Source: Bacillota bacterium | GTDB lineage: Bacteria > Bacillota > Clostridia > Lachnospirales > Lachnospiraceae | Length of the DNA stretch: 64,000 nucleotides | Assembly: GCA_023442465.1 (NCBI GenBank) | Contig: JAEZZQ010000016.1 | Span: 533,576-597,575 of the forward strand | Reading direction: 5' to 3' | Part shown: positions 8,392 to 17,180 of the stretch, one piece after another | How the letters are laid out: every line of letters begins with the position of its first letter | Numbering within the stretch: position 1 is the stretch's first letter | The notes under the pieces: generated by a model | What the model was told of the DNA's origin: nothing | Database searches by the model: none | Seen by the model: the letters and a program-made list of their open reading frames with translations, nothing else | Program-made: the position numbers and the translations under genes

Positions 8392-8490
8392 TTAAATATC
8401 CGTCTGATATCGACCTGCCTGTATCAAGGCCATTGCTGCTAAAAGTAACACTATAATCAATCCACCTAGTATTCCAATTGCAATGATCAT
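8392..8490 (-). CDS. 32-residue single-pass membrane microprotein
   Basis: A tiny frame beginning MIIAIGILGGLIIVLLLAAM followed by a short polar tail (ALIQAGRYQTDI). It has a strong ribosome binding site (GGGAGGG, about 5 nt before the ATG) and lies 28 bp upstream of the next small gene. Almost the whole protein is one hydrophobic helix with a positively charged end, so it would insert in the membrane. The size and fold resemble membrane-active microproteins. Its role in an integrase operon is unknown. Confidence 0.55.
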   Translation of the reverse strand: MIIAIGILGGLIIVLLLAAMALIQAGRYQTDI

Positions 8491-8544
8491 TGTGCCCTCC
8501 CTTCATTTTGATAATTTGAAATAGCTTCATTATAGGAATCTGCT

Positions 8545-8940
8545 TTATAACATAGACATTTCTGTCTCCATGTCTTCTGTATCTTTCAAGGCATAGTATT
8601 CTTTAAGCAACAAACGATCTGCCATCAGAAAATCCTCCGCTTCATATTCCCCCATCTGGATTGGAGCCAAGAAAGAGATGATCTCCGCGCATAGTAACTG
8701 ATCGGGACATCGGTCAACAAACCCTCCTATCGTATCTAAAATCAGGCGGTCTACCATGTCTGTAAGTATTATTTTCTTGGCATCATAAAAATGGGCGCCT
8801 ATAAAGTTTGCAATATTTTCTGCTGTCATCTCAAACATAAATTCTTTTCTTGCTTCTCCACTTTCTAAGTAAAGATAGGCAAACCCAAGGTTATCTTTCT
8901 TTAACCATTGCTCTACCATTTCTATATCTTCTTTTTTCAT
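8545..8940 (-). CDS. Hypothetical protein of the recombinase operon
   Basis: A 131-residue acidic protein (MKKEDIEMVEQWLKKDNLGF...). It starts at an ATG with GGAGGG 6 nt upstream. It is mostly predicted helical, with no cysteine pairs or obvious catalytic motif. Segments such as MTAENIANFIGAHFYDAKKI and LAPIQMGEYEAEDFLMADRLL look like a conserved soluble domain, but I cannot name it. It follows the structured-RNA candidate and precedes the microprotein genes on the same strand, so it is probably an element-borne accessory gene. Confidence 0.65.
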   Translation of the reverse strand: MKKEDIEMVEQWLKKDNLGFAYLYLESGEARKEFMFEMTAENIANFIGAHFYDAKKIILTDMVDRLILDTIGGFVDRCPDQLLCAEIISFLAPIQMGEYEAEDFLMADRLLLKEYYALKDTEDMETEMSML

Positions 8941-8974
8941 TCATGCCCTCCTGACTTTGCTTAATTCCACAAGA

Positions 8975-9586
8975 ATGCGGCGGAATCAAACACTTCCGCC
9001 GCATGAATTCTGTTATTAAGCCTTACTGCCAATTTTGTTCTTCATTTCAGTTTTGCGCTGAAATGTCTGCTCCCATTCGACACTACTCCCCGGAGCCAGA
9101 TGCCGCCAAAAACAGAGAGAAAAATATTCTTCCTCCATTCTTTGGTATCCAAGGCAACAATCTGAACTGTCTGCTGGCCTCTGCCGAAATCGGCAGATAG
9201 ACATCACGGGAATCTCACCCCCACCACTGCGTGCTGGCTAATCTCAAGGAGTATCATTATCTGCGCATTCCCTTCTTCGCACCTGTTTGCCACGAACAGG
9301 CTGTTATCCGATGTTCTCGCTCGGCTCCTTAGATGCTATCTTTTTTACAGCCTTATTTGCTGCAGGAGTGTCATTGCGTACCGATAACCGGCTCATGAAA
9401 TGGCTAATGTATCCAGATTGTTGGATATGGCTGGCAGTCCTTTCGTGAGATATGAGGCATCCTGCTCTCGGTAGAAGTATCATATTAATAAAATAGAATC
9501 CTCTCCCGGCTTTTATCAAAGTACCATGAGAGGAGATACCCGGAAGAGACCATCCGTCCGAGCTGAAAGTTCCTCTCATAAGGTAC
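8975..9586 (-). ncRNA. Candidate large structured non-coding RNA
   Basis: About 610 bp between the sigma factor and the recombinase operon has no convincing gene and is visibly richer in G+C than its surroundings. Its hairpins are: 11 bp at 8975-8985/8994-9004; 8 bp at 9043-9050/9058-9065; 7-8 bp at 9180-9197; 6 bp at 9282-9287/9295-9300; 6 bp at 9410-9415/9422-9427; and a 14-bp stem with a 2-nt bulge at 9521-9534/9571-9586. The minus-strand sequence GAGAGGA at 9499-9505 could compete for the central TCCTCTC of the last stem, giving a possible two-state fold. The strand is inferred from the neighbours. I cannot assign a known RNA class. Confidence 0.5.
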
Positions 9587-9613
9587 TCACACAAATATGC
9601 CTTTTGACCACCC

Positions 9614-10039
9614 TTAACTAAAAAAGTTTTTTAATTTTTTTATAGCTGCCTGTATTGATTTCCAAACAGCGTTTTGATTTGTTCCTTGTCTTTCAGCAAT
9701 TTCTCTTGTAGAAAGCCCTTCAAAAAAATAAAGATGCAATCGCTCTTTTTGAATTTCTGTGAGTGATTGCATCGCTGTCTGTAATATTTTTAAATCCATC
9801 TGTCTGATTACCTTTTCCTCAAGACTTTCTTCTGTATCCATCAGCAGATTTTCCGTTTCACCTTCTATGTACCCTTCTGCTGTTCTATGTCGCAAATCCC
9901 TCATAAACTCTGCATGAGATTCTCTTCGAAAAGAATTTACTAACATTTCATAAACTTCCTGAGTTACATAGGTATATTCCATATCTTCTATAGAATCTTT
10001 ATAAAAATCTTTTATCCTAATTTGAATATTATCTGGCAC
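9614..10039 (-). CDS. Small RNA polymerase sigma factor-like protein (ICE type)
   Basis: A 141-residue protein with a clear sigma-70 region 4 at its C-terminus. SLTEIQKERLHLYFFEGLS is followed by TREIAERQGTNQNAVWKSIQAAIKK, the helix-turn-helix that reads the -35 element. Region 2 is poorly preserved, as is usual in the small sigma-like proteins of clostridial conjugative elements, which switch on excision or transfer genes. I choose the GTG at 10037-10039 because GGAGG lies 9 nt upstream, whereas the longer frame would need a TTG at 10079-10081 with no ribosome binding site. It is probably regulated by the element. Confidence 0.85.
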   Translation of the reverse strand: MPDNIQIRIKDFYKDSIEDMEYTYVTQEVYEMLVNSFRRESHAEFMRDLRHRTAEGYIEGETENLLMDTEESLEEKVIRQMDLKILQTAMQSLTEIQKERLHLYFFEGLSTREIAERQGTNQNAVWKSIQAAIKKLKNFFS

Positions 10040-10777
10040 CTTTCCTGTCCTCCATTTCGTAATATTTGAAATGAAGAACAAGCGGGGGTGCTCTAATGCA
10101 ATAATTTAACTTGTACACAAATAAAAATGAATGTCTACTCCATAATAAATACATCATGGCTAGGATCATCCATCTTTATAAATAAGCTTAATAGTCTTTG
10201 TTTACTGTCTCTGTATAGTATGATTTTTCCCTTAATAAACATGGCTCAGAAATATCCGTATATTATGTATTTTTGCCCGTTATAATTCCATAATCATTTA
10301 TCATGAATACTATTTATTGATTACAAAAATACTGAGTATGAAAGTTACAGCCTTCATAGAAATCTTTAATTCAATATACAAGGAGCAAGTTATTTCGCAA
10401 CACTCTCTTTAATAATGACGATATTACATGAAGAATATAACCGTATCTGAAACACACAGATAAATGGAAATTTTTTTAAAACTTAGCGACCTGATACGTG
10501 ACTTTCGAGAACTACTTACAGAAACTATATAAGAACATTTATTAAATAATGAATGCTATTTGCATATACATATCATGAAGCGATAATAAAGTTAAGTAGG
10601 CGGCTAATTATTAATTGATAAGCCGCCTACTGCTGTATATCCCTTTACTGCAAAGGACTATAAGAACAGCTCCACCAAATTCAAAATAACTATATTTTAC
10701 ATACCTTTTTAAAGCTAACGTAAATTAGCAAAGTGTTTAAAATGCATATATCGGATTAAGTTCAAGAAAATTTTGAT
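10040..10777. other. AT-rich intergenic boundary between ICE end and cargo
   Basis: About 740 bp without a gene that has a plausible ribosome binding site. It must hold the minus-strand promoter of the sigma factor near its left side, but no convincing -35/-10 pair stands out. Near its right side is the terminator hairpin at 10595-10631. No insertion sequence or direct repeat matching the other cargo boundary (50.9-51.4 kb) was seen by eye. Confidence 0.5.
10595..10631 (-). terminator. Terminator downstream of the chemoreceptor gene
   Basis: AGTAGGCGGCT (10595-10605) and AGCCGCCTACT (10621-10631) form a perfect 11-bp stem with a 15-nt AT-rich loop. On the minus strand it is followed by a weak T-rich stretch. 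It is placed to end the fucose/chemoreceptor transcript. Confidence 0.6.
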
Positions 10778-12838
10778 TTAATCCAACTTAAATTTTCCTA
10801 CCACTTCATTTAGGCTACCCGCGATACTTTCCTGTTTTTTAGACATCTCAGAAACTTCACCCACCAATTGAGATACTTGATCAACTGTATTCATGATGTG
10901 ATTACTGCTATCTGCCGTGTTGTGAGTTGATTCTGATATATTTTGTACCGTGTTGGTTACTTCACCCATGATATTTTCGATATTCGTCAACATATTCGAG
11001 ATTCTTGTAGAATTTCCTTCGATTTCAGCAGCATCTTCACCATACTGCTTTGCTACATCTACAAACTTATCATAATCCGGTGTAACTGTTTCTTTCAAAA
11101 AATTGATTAAAGACTTTGAATCTGTCATCAGTAGATCAAATGCGAGTTTGACATCCTCAATCGTTTTCTGAATTTCTCTCACTACCTGTGTAGTACTTCC
11201 AGCCATCTTACCGATTTCTGTTGCTACTACTGCAAATCCTCTTCCTTGCTCACCTGCTCTTGCTGCCTCAATTGAAGCATTGAGAGAAAGCAGATTAATC
11301 TGCTGTGCAATATCGGAAATCATTTCTGCCATCTTGCCAATGGATTCCACAACCTGTGCATTTTCAATACTCTTGTTAAGATTATCTTCGTATTGTCTGG
11401 AGAGTTGAATAGCATCATTATATGCTTCTCTACTGCTCTTTTCAATTTTGCTCGCTCTACCTTTGATTTCTTCTGACATTAGCTTACTCTTTTCTGCTTC
11501 ACCTGCAAGAATATTAACAGAAGAAGAAACCTCTTCTGCGGACGCATTTACTTCCTGTGTTGCTGCACTGGCTGACATCATTTCTCCATTTACTTTATCC
11601 ATTAGCATTACAATATTTTTAAATTCTTTCAGTAATTTATTCGCAGAATTATTTAAATTTTCACTTGAATTATGAATATCCTCCGCATATCCATAAATAT
11701 TTGTAAGAATAATTTTATTACTTTCATACATTACATTCAGTGATTTTCCCATCTGTCCCAGTTCATCAATTCTACGGATGGACATTGGTTCAATCGAGAA
11801 ATCTCCTTGAGCTAAAGTATTTGCAAATTTATGGACGCTCTTTAGTCCTTTTGCAATTGAACGCACCTGTATTAAAATGGCGATAACGGATACAATTGCC
11901 GCTACAACGCCTATTACAGCAAGAATCTCTACTAATTCTCTCACCGGTTTATCTAATTGTGACTGCGGAATTCTTATAACAATCTTCCAATCCACTCCAG
12001 GAATTGTATCATAATACAATGTATAAGACTCCGCACCTTCCTGATAGTGTGCAAAACCACTTTCTTCTGCCAGAATTTCCTGCCCTATAGCTACCAATGC
12101 TGTGTTTTCTTCATCTAAAATGCTCATACCACTTGATACTTTATTTGGATCAGAGTTACCAAGATATGTACCGGTTTCACCTTCGAGTAACATCGCATCT
12201 CCAGCATCACCAACCCGTACTGCTCCAATAATATTCTGGAGCGAAGAAACATCTATCTCTATACTTACACATCCAATATAATTACCAATTGGATTGCGCA
12301 TAGGTAAAACACAAGTAATTAATGACTTTCCACTCATCTCATCATAATATGGCCTTAAATAAACTTGCTCTTCCGCTTCTTTTGCCACCAGATAAAATTC
12401 CCGATTAAAATAATCATACTCGGGAGTATTTCTATCATAAGTTACTACAACTTCCTTTCCATTTCTATATGCATAAAACCCACCATATTTTTCTGTCGGT
12501 TTATATTCGTTTGGTTCAAACCAAATTCCTGATCCATAGATGATTTTACTATCTTCAATTATATCCTTCAGAAACACTTCGAATTTATACTGCAACAATG
12601 TCTTATAGCTATTTGTTACTGTGGTTGATAATTTAGACAAAACACTAGAAGCCATGTTTAACTCATTCGTAATCGTCACTTTCTGTGCAATGAGTTCTGC
12701 ACTAACCCATTCCTGTGTCTGTTCAGAAATAATGACTTGTCCTTTTCTTGCACTGATTACCGTATATAGCACAAACGCAATGATTACCGGTGCCAAAATT
12801 CCCAAAATCAGTTTTGTCCCAATTTTCTTTGGTTTCAT
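10778..12838 (-). CDS. Methyl-accepting chemotaxis protein with dCache sensor
   Basis: A 686-residue chemoreceptor. A transmembrane helix at about residues 10-28 is followed by an extracellular dCache-type sensor (residues about 40-300, with GSGIWFEPNEYKPTEKYGGF and YYDEMSGKSLITCVLPM). A second membrane helix (IGVVAAIVSVIAILIQV) leads to a HAMP domain and a long cytoplasmic coiled coil whose signalling tip reads INLLSLNASIEAARAGEQGR. It relays ligand binding to CheA/CheW. No CheW-binding tail pentapeptide is seen. It is the last gene of the fucose locus, 248 bp after the aldolase, which suggests taxis towards the same sugar or a breakdown product (inference). Confidence 0.93.
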   Translation of the reverse strand: MKPKKIGTKLILGILAPVIIAFVLYTVISARKGQVIISEQTQEWVSAELIAQKVTITNELNMASSVLSKLSTTVTNSYKTLLQYKFEVFLKDIIEDSKIIYGSGIWFEPNEYKPTEKYGGFYAYRNGKEVVVTYDRNTPEYDYFNREFYLVAKEAEEQVYLRPYYDEMSGKSLITCVLPMRNPIGNYIGCVSIEIDVSSLQNIIGAVRVGDAGDAMLLEGETGTYLGNSDPNKVSSGMSILDEENTALVAIGQEILAEESGFAHYQEGAESYTLYYDTIPGVDWKIVIRIPQSQLDKPVRELVEILAVIGVVAAIVSVIAILIQVRSIAKGLKSVHKFANTLAQGDFSIEPMSIRRIDELGQMGKSLNVMYESNKIILTNIYGYAEDIHNSSENLNNSANKLLKEFKNIVMLMDKVNGEMMSASAATQEVNASAEEVSSSVNILAGEAEKSKLMSEEIKGRASKIEKSSREAYNDAIQLSRQYEDNLNKSIENAQVVESIGKMAEMISDIAQQINLLSLNASIEAARAGEQGRGFAVVATEIGKMAGSTTQVVREIQKTIEDVKLAFDLLMTDSKSLINFLKETVTPDYDKFVDVAKQYGEDAAEIEGNSTRISNMLTNIENIMGEVTNTVQNISESTHNTADSSNHIMNTVDQVSQLVGEVSEMSKKQESIAGSLNEVVGKFKLD

Positions 12839-13086
12839 AAGTTCGTTTCCTCCTATTATTAATTTCGATACCTTTACAACATGTCCACTATACTTTTCCT
12901 AATCCCTACGCATCCAATACAGTTTTTCTGTTTACAATATTAAATTTACTTGCATTTTCATATTAAATAATGTTCTGTTGTTTGTACTTTCAGAATCCAA
13001 ACATGATATAGGTTTAATAAATAACATCAAATTATTATTGTCTCTACGATTATCCTGTAAGTAAGAATATTCGTAATTTTTCAAAA

Positions 13087-13881
13087 CTATTTTCCAAGTT
13101 GTTCCATTACCCTCTTAGTAATTTCTTTTATCAATTCCTGTTTATCATCATTTGATTTTACAAAATCACAAATACTTCCATTGTCTTTTACCATTTCTTT
13201 GTCCATAGACAAATCAGCTGGATGCCGCCCAGGAATCTCCATCTTTTTTCTAACTTCATATAATTTCCGAATATTTTCTTTGTCAAATTCTTTAGCCCCG
13301 CCAAGCTGTCTTGCCTTATATAATAATTCCGCATAAAATTCAACAGATTCCATTTTCATGTATGCTGCAAGAACATCTGTCGACCAAGTTAAAGCGCCAT
13401 GACTCTCAAGTAAAACTGCATCAAAATGCTCGAGATATGGTTCTATAGCATCAGGAATTTCCATCGTAGACGGGGTTCCATAAGGAGTAATTGGGACATA
13501 ACCAAGTGCAATAACTGCCTCTGGCATGATAGGTTGCGTCAATGGAATTCCTGCAATTGCAAAACTTGTTGCAAATGTAGGATGTGCATGTACAACCGCT
13601 CCCACGTCAGGTCTCTTCTGATACACACGCATATGCATTTTAATTTCTGAAGATGGTTTGAATCCTTTATCTGCATGAAGTAAATTTCCTTGTGCATCAA
13701 CTTTGCAAATATACTCAGGAGTCATAAATCCTTTAGACACTCCTGTAGGTGTACATAAAAATTCATTGTCATTAAGTTTTACAGAAATGTTGCCATCATT
13801 TGCTGCAACCATGTTGCGATCATAAATCCTTTTTCCAATGTCACAAATCAATTTTTTAATTTCATATTCATTCTGTACCAT
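13087..13881 (-). CDS. fucA: L-fuculose-phosphate aldolase (class II aldolase/adducin family)
   Basis: A 264-residue zinc aldolase that splits fuculose 1-phosphate into dihydroxyacetone phosphate and L-lactaldehyde. Family marks include NDGNISVKL, the SSEIKMHMRVY loop, the zinc-binding VVHAHPTFATSFA and ESHGALTW. It is about 45 residues longer than the classical enzyme. The extra C-terminus is a linker ending in the amphipathic helix ELIKEITKRVMEQLGK, which looks like the encapsulation peptides that send aldolases into sugar-phosphate microcompartments. It sits after the kinase in the fucose operon. Ribulose- or rhamnulose-phosphate substrates remain possible, but fucI and fucU in the same locus favour fuculose phosphate. 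Confidence 0.85.
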   Translation of the reverse strand: MVQNEYEIKKLICDIGKRIYDRNMVAANDGNISVKLNDNEFLCTPTGVSKGFMTPEYICKVDAQGNLLHADKGFKPSSEIKMHMRVYQKRPDVGAVVHAHPTFATSFAIAGIPLTQPIMPEAVIALGYVPITPYGTPSTMEIPDAIEPYLEHFDAVLLESHGALTWSTDVLAAYMKMESVEFYAELLYKARQLGGAKEFDKENIRKLYEVRKKMEIPGRHPADLSMDKEMVKDNGSICDFVKSNDDKQELIKEITKRVMEQLGK

Positions 13882-14013
13882 TCTTTTTCTCCTTTTCTTT
13901 GCATTGCATTATTTTAATTCTAATTAAAAATTTCTCTTACATACAAATTGCTGATTACAATCAGGAGGAAGCCTTCTACATACACTCCCCTAACTTTGTA
14001 AATTCGTATAATA

Positions 14014-15411
14014 CTAATTATAACTTTGAATTTCAAAGGATTTTGCCACACATTCCTTTGCTTCTGTCAAATCCTTGAAATCTCCATTCCTAATCATCTG
14101 CGTCAGGATATTTCCAATGGCGGTAGCTTCACCCGGTCCCGCATGTACAGATATTCCCGTATATTTTGCAGTTAGCTCATTTAAATATACTGCATTGGAA
14201 CCCCCACCAATAATACTAATACATGGATAATTAATTCCAGTCAGTTTTTCAATTTTTTTCAATTTATCACCATAACATTTTGCAAGGCTTTTATATACAA
14301 CCGACGCAAGCTGTGGAAGCGTTTTGGGCACTACTTGGTTTGTCTTACGGCAATATTCTTGAATTGCTGCAGCCATATCAACCGGAGAGAGGAAACTGTC
14401 ATCCTGACAATCTACAATTGATGAAATCGTTTCCTTTGATGCCATATTGCATAATTCACCATAAGATATATTCGGAGCCAATTGTTTACGTACTGACTGA
14501 ATCATCCAAAGACCCATAATATTTGTCAAATATGTGATTTTTCCGTTATACCCGCCTTCATTCGTGAAATTAGCTTCTTTACTTGCATAAGAACAGTCTG
14601 CTACAGTTCTTTCCACTCCCATAAGGGACCATGTCCCGGAACTGATATAACATATATCTTCTCTATTGGACGGAATTGCCATAATTGCAGAGGCTGTATC
14701 ATGAGTAGGCGGTAATACTACTTGACAGTCATACCCCACCATTTCCCGCACTTTCTTTGTCAAAGGACCTACTACAGTCCCTGGCATACAAATCTTTTGG
14801 AATATTCTTTTGGAATATCCTAGTTTTTCAATTAATTCATAATCCCAGTCTTTCGTTACCGGATTTAAAAGCTGGCTTGTTGTAGCTTCTGAATATTCCT
14901 GCACCTTATTACCTGACAGCTTATAATGAAAATAATCCGGTATCATTAATAACGCTTCTGCCTTTTCCATATAATCTGGATTGTTTTTCTTAATAGCCAT
15001 CAGCTGATATATTGTATTATAGATGGCTTTCTGAATACCTGTTCTTGAATATAAATCTACTTCATTGATAATTTTATATACTTCTTTATCCATACCATCC
15101 GTTCTCTGGTCTCTATATCCAACTGCTTTTCCGAGCAAATTATTTTCTTTATCAAGTAAAACAAAATCAACCCCCCAGGTATCAATCCCGACACTTACCG
15201 GAATTTTATTCAGCTCTTTGCACTTTTTCATACCTGTGATAATTGCTCTAAACAGTCTATCCACATCCCAATAGAGCGTTCCATCCACGTTATCCATACC
15301 GTTCCAAAAACGATATACTTCTTCCAGTCTTATTTTCCCATTTCTCAGATGTGCCAAAATATGTCTTCCACTAGAAGCTCCAATATCAATTGCAAGAAAA
15401 TACTTTCTCAT
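14014..15411 (-). CDS. Rhamnulokinase/fuculokinase-type sugar kinase (FGGY family)
   Basis: A 465-residue FGGY carbohydrate kinase closest to rhamnulokinase. It has the N-terminal ATP-binding DIGASSGRHILAHL, GIDTWGVDFVLLDKENN, the mid-protein PPTHDTASAI motif, ISSGTWSLMGVE and the C-terminal adenosine loop IIGGGSNAVYLNELTA. It would phosphorylate a 6-deoxy-ketose at O1. Because it is followed by a fuculose-phosphate-type aldolase and shares the locus with fucose isomerase and mutarotase, L-fuculose is the likely substrate despite the rhamnulokinase-like sequence. L-rhamnulose cannot be ruled out, but no rhamnose isomerase is present. The gene starts 14 bp after the small gene upstream. Confidence 0.85.
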   Translation of the reverse strand: MRKYFLAIDIGASSGRHILAHLRNGKIRLEEVYRFWNGMDNVDGTLYWDVDRLFRAIITGMKKCKELNKIPVSVGIDTWGVDFVLLDKENNLLGKAVGYRDQRTDGMDKEVYKIINEVDLYSRTGIQKAIYNTIYQLMAIKKNNPDYMEKAEALLMIPDYFHYKLSGNKVQEYSEATTSQLLNPVTKDWDYELIEKLGYSKRIFQKICMPGTVVGPLTKKVREMVGYDCQVVLPPTHDTASAIMAIPSNREDICYISSGTWSLMGVERTVADCSYASKEANFTNEGGYNGKITYLTNIMGLWMIQSVRKQLAPNISYGELCNMASKETISSIVDCQDDSFLSPVDMAAAIQEYCRKTNQVVPKTLPQLASVVYKSLAKCYGDKLKKIEKLTGINYPCISIIGGGSNAVYLNELTAKYTGISVHAGPGEATAIGNILTQMIRNGDFKDLTEAKECVAKSFEIQSYN

Positions 15412-15425
15412 ATTATTTAACCTTC

Positions 15426-15863
15426 CTAAAAAATACCAAATATTTTTTCTCGAAATGAATTATATATTTTGTCATAATCTGCATACTGAAATTTTTTATT
15501 CTTTGTTTCAATTCTCCATACATCACGAATTGTATCTGCCACTACTGACTTACTCTTTTTTTCCGTTAAAAGAATTGCAGGAAATACATAATAAATCATA
15601 AAAAGATTCAGATTTGCTTCCATATGAGATTTCAATTTTCCTTTTATTGAATATGTACTAATAACAGTTTTCACAAAAATATTAGCAACTTCCTGGGCCG
15701 CAATTTCTTGATCCGAACTATTTTTTACATATTCTGTCATCTCATCAAAAAAATGACCATAATCCTTTATGAATCCTTTCATATTCGTTTTATAAGATGT
15801 TTTTTTTAATTTTTTCATCATATCGAGCATATTATCAAACATGCTCTCACTTTTCTCCAACAT
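15426..15863 (-). CDS. Conserved-looking protein of unknown function in the fucose operon
   Basis: A 145-residue soluble, lysine-rich, largely helical protein (MLEKSESMFDNMLDMMKKLK...). It starts at ATG after GGAGG and ends 14 bp before the kinase gene. It lies between the binding-protein gene and the kinase, separated from the former by a terminator-like hairpin. No catalytic motif or membrane helix is visible. The pattern of paired hydrophobic and basic residues (NIFVKTVISTYSIKGKLKSH, NLFMIYYVFPAILL) suggests an all-helical bundle. I do not recognise it. Its position suggests regulation or sugar sensing, not catalysis. Confidence 0.7.
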   Translation of the reverse strand: MLEKSESMFDNMLDMMKKLKKTSYKTNMKGFIKDYGHFFDEMTEYVKNSSDQEIAAQEVANIFVKTVISTYSIKGKLKSHMEANLNLFMIYYVFPAILLTEKKSKSVVADTIRDVWRIETKNKKFQYADYDKIYNSFREKIFGIF

Positions 15864-15945
15864 ATGCTTCCTCCAAATCTCTTTTTAAGAAAGTATCTTC
15901 GATACTTTCAATTCCTCATGCCTCCTCATTTATGAGGAAAAGGCA

Positions 15946-15979
15946 AATAAGGGACTCGGATAAATCCCAGTCCCTTATT
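15946..15979 (-). terminator. Intercistronic attenuator after the fucose-type binding protein
   Basis: A perfect 11-bp stem (AATAAGGGACT at 15946-15956, AGTCCCTTATT at 15969-15979) lies 32 bp after the binding-protein stop and is followed by a short T-rich stretch. It would let transporter mRNA accumulate above the downstream kinase and aldolase mRNA. Confidence 0.75.
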
Positions 15980-16010
15980 GTTGAATCAGTTATTTATTCT
16001 TTAATATAAA

Positions 16011-17180
16011 TTAGTCGTAAAGGTTAGGCGCGATAGATTCATCTTCCATATTTGTTGTATCATACCAGTAACCCTGTGTGGGAACATCAGCTACTGATTC
16101 GCCATTAGCAATCTTAACAAGTGTTTCTACTGTCATCTGCCCCATTGCAAGAGGAGACTGTGTAACTGCACCAAACATCTTACCGCTTGTGATAGCACCT
16201 TTAATTACAGAACCGGCATCGAAACCTGCTGCTAAAATAGAAGTTGCAGGATCTGTTCCTAATACATCAAGGTTTTCATTAGCTGTTAAAATACCTTCTG
16301 CCGCAACCTGATTAGAGCCAAACATACCAATTGTATCTGCCTTATTTAAGATAACAGATGCTTCTGTAGCACAAAGTTCAACTGTTGTTTGGGCAGGTAC
16401 TGCTACTTCAATGATAACGTCTGCACCAGCTTCATCACCAGCATCTTTACAATTGTTTACATAATATTCGTTACCAACAACCGCAATTTTCTTGCCATCA
16501 GCTACTGCTAATTCAGCAAATTTGTCGATAAAACCAAGACCACGACTTGTGATAGATTCAGATGTAGCTTCCTGGTTAACTTCTCCAATTCTTACAGGTG
16601 CCGTAGCGTTAGCAATTTTATCCTTTAATGCCGGATATAAATTTTCTGCAGCTGTTGCACCGGCTGCGTAATTATCCGTAGCGATTGTGGATAATACAGA
16701 TCCTGCAGGAGCATCCGGAATACCAGAGTCAAAACATACTACCGGAATACCACTGTCCATAGCCTTCTGTAAAGAGTCGAGACATGCACTCTGGTCACTT
16801 GCTGCAAGACCGATTCCATCTGGTGCTGAATTGATAGCACTGTTTAACATATTAACCTGATCCGCGATGTCAGATTCTGCGTTAGGACCTGTACAGTTTA
16901 CTGTAACACCTAATTCTTCCGCTTTCTGATTTACACCGGTAACGGCTGCCTGCCAGTATGAAGACTGATAACTCTTAACGATGACTTCAAATCTAAGATC
17001 TGCTGCAGTTGATGCTTCTTCAGTTGTAGATGATGTTTCTTCAGTTGCAGGCGCTGCTTCTTCAGCTGCAGGCGCTGCTTCTTTAGTTGCAGGTGCTGCT
17101 TCTTCTTTTGCTCCGCAGCCAACAAGTACTGTTGCTACCATAGCTACGCTCAAAAGTGTTGCTAAAATCCTTCTTTTCAT
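16011..17180 (-). CDS. Sugar ABC transporter substrate-binding lipoprotein (CUT2, RbsB-like)
   Basis: A 389-residue lipoprotein. Its signal peptide ends in the lipobox VLVGCG with Cys 22. An Ala/Glu/Pro/Thr-rich linker (residues about 25-58, built from 7-residue repeats) precedes a type 1 periplasmic binding fold with RFEVIVKSYQSSYWQAAVTGV, IPVVCFDSGIPDAPAGS and DPATSILAAGFDAGSVIKGA. It captures a monosaccharide, here probably L-fucose given the enzymes in the operon, and hands it to the two CUT2 permeases encoded upstream. A hairpin follows directly, as at the other two binding-protein genes in this window. Confidence 0.9.
   Translation of the reverse strand: MKRRILATLLSVAMVATVLVGCGAKEEAAPATKEAAPAAEEAAPATEETSSTTEEASTAADLRFEVIVKSYQSSYWQAAVTGVNQKAEELGVTVNCTGPNAESDIADQVNMLNSAINSAPDGIGLAASDQSACLDSLQKAMDSGIPVVCFDSGIPDAPAGSVLSTIATDNYAAGATAAENLYPALKDKIANATAPVRIGEVNQEATSESITSRGLGFIDKFAELAVADGKKIAVVGNEYYVNNCKDAGDEAGADVIIEVAVPAQTTVELCATEASVILNKADTIGMFGSNQVAAEGILTANENLDVLGTDPATSILAAGFDAGSVIKGAITSGKMFGAVTQSPLAMGQMTVETLVKIANGESVADVPTQGYWYDTTNMEDESIAPNLYD
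17041..17103. repeat. Three tandem 21-bp repeats in the binding-protein linker
   Basis: Three in-frame copies of a 21-bp unit (17041-17061, 17062-17082, 17083-17103) differ by only a few bases, with a degenerate fourth copy just before. They encode the Glu-Ala-Ala-Pro-Ala linker between the lipid anchor and the sugar-binding domain and could vary in copy number by slippage. Confidence 0.8.

Noticed and set aside
9016..9594. Two minus-strand open frames of 63 and 96 codons in the hairpin-rich region
   Set aside because: They have no convincing ribosome binding sites, odd amino-acid composition (rich in Cys, Trp, Arg, Ser) and cross several strong hairpins. A structured RNA explains the region better.
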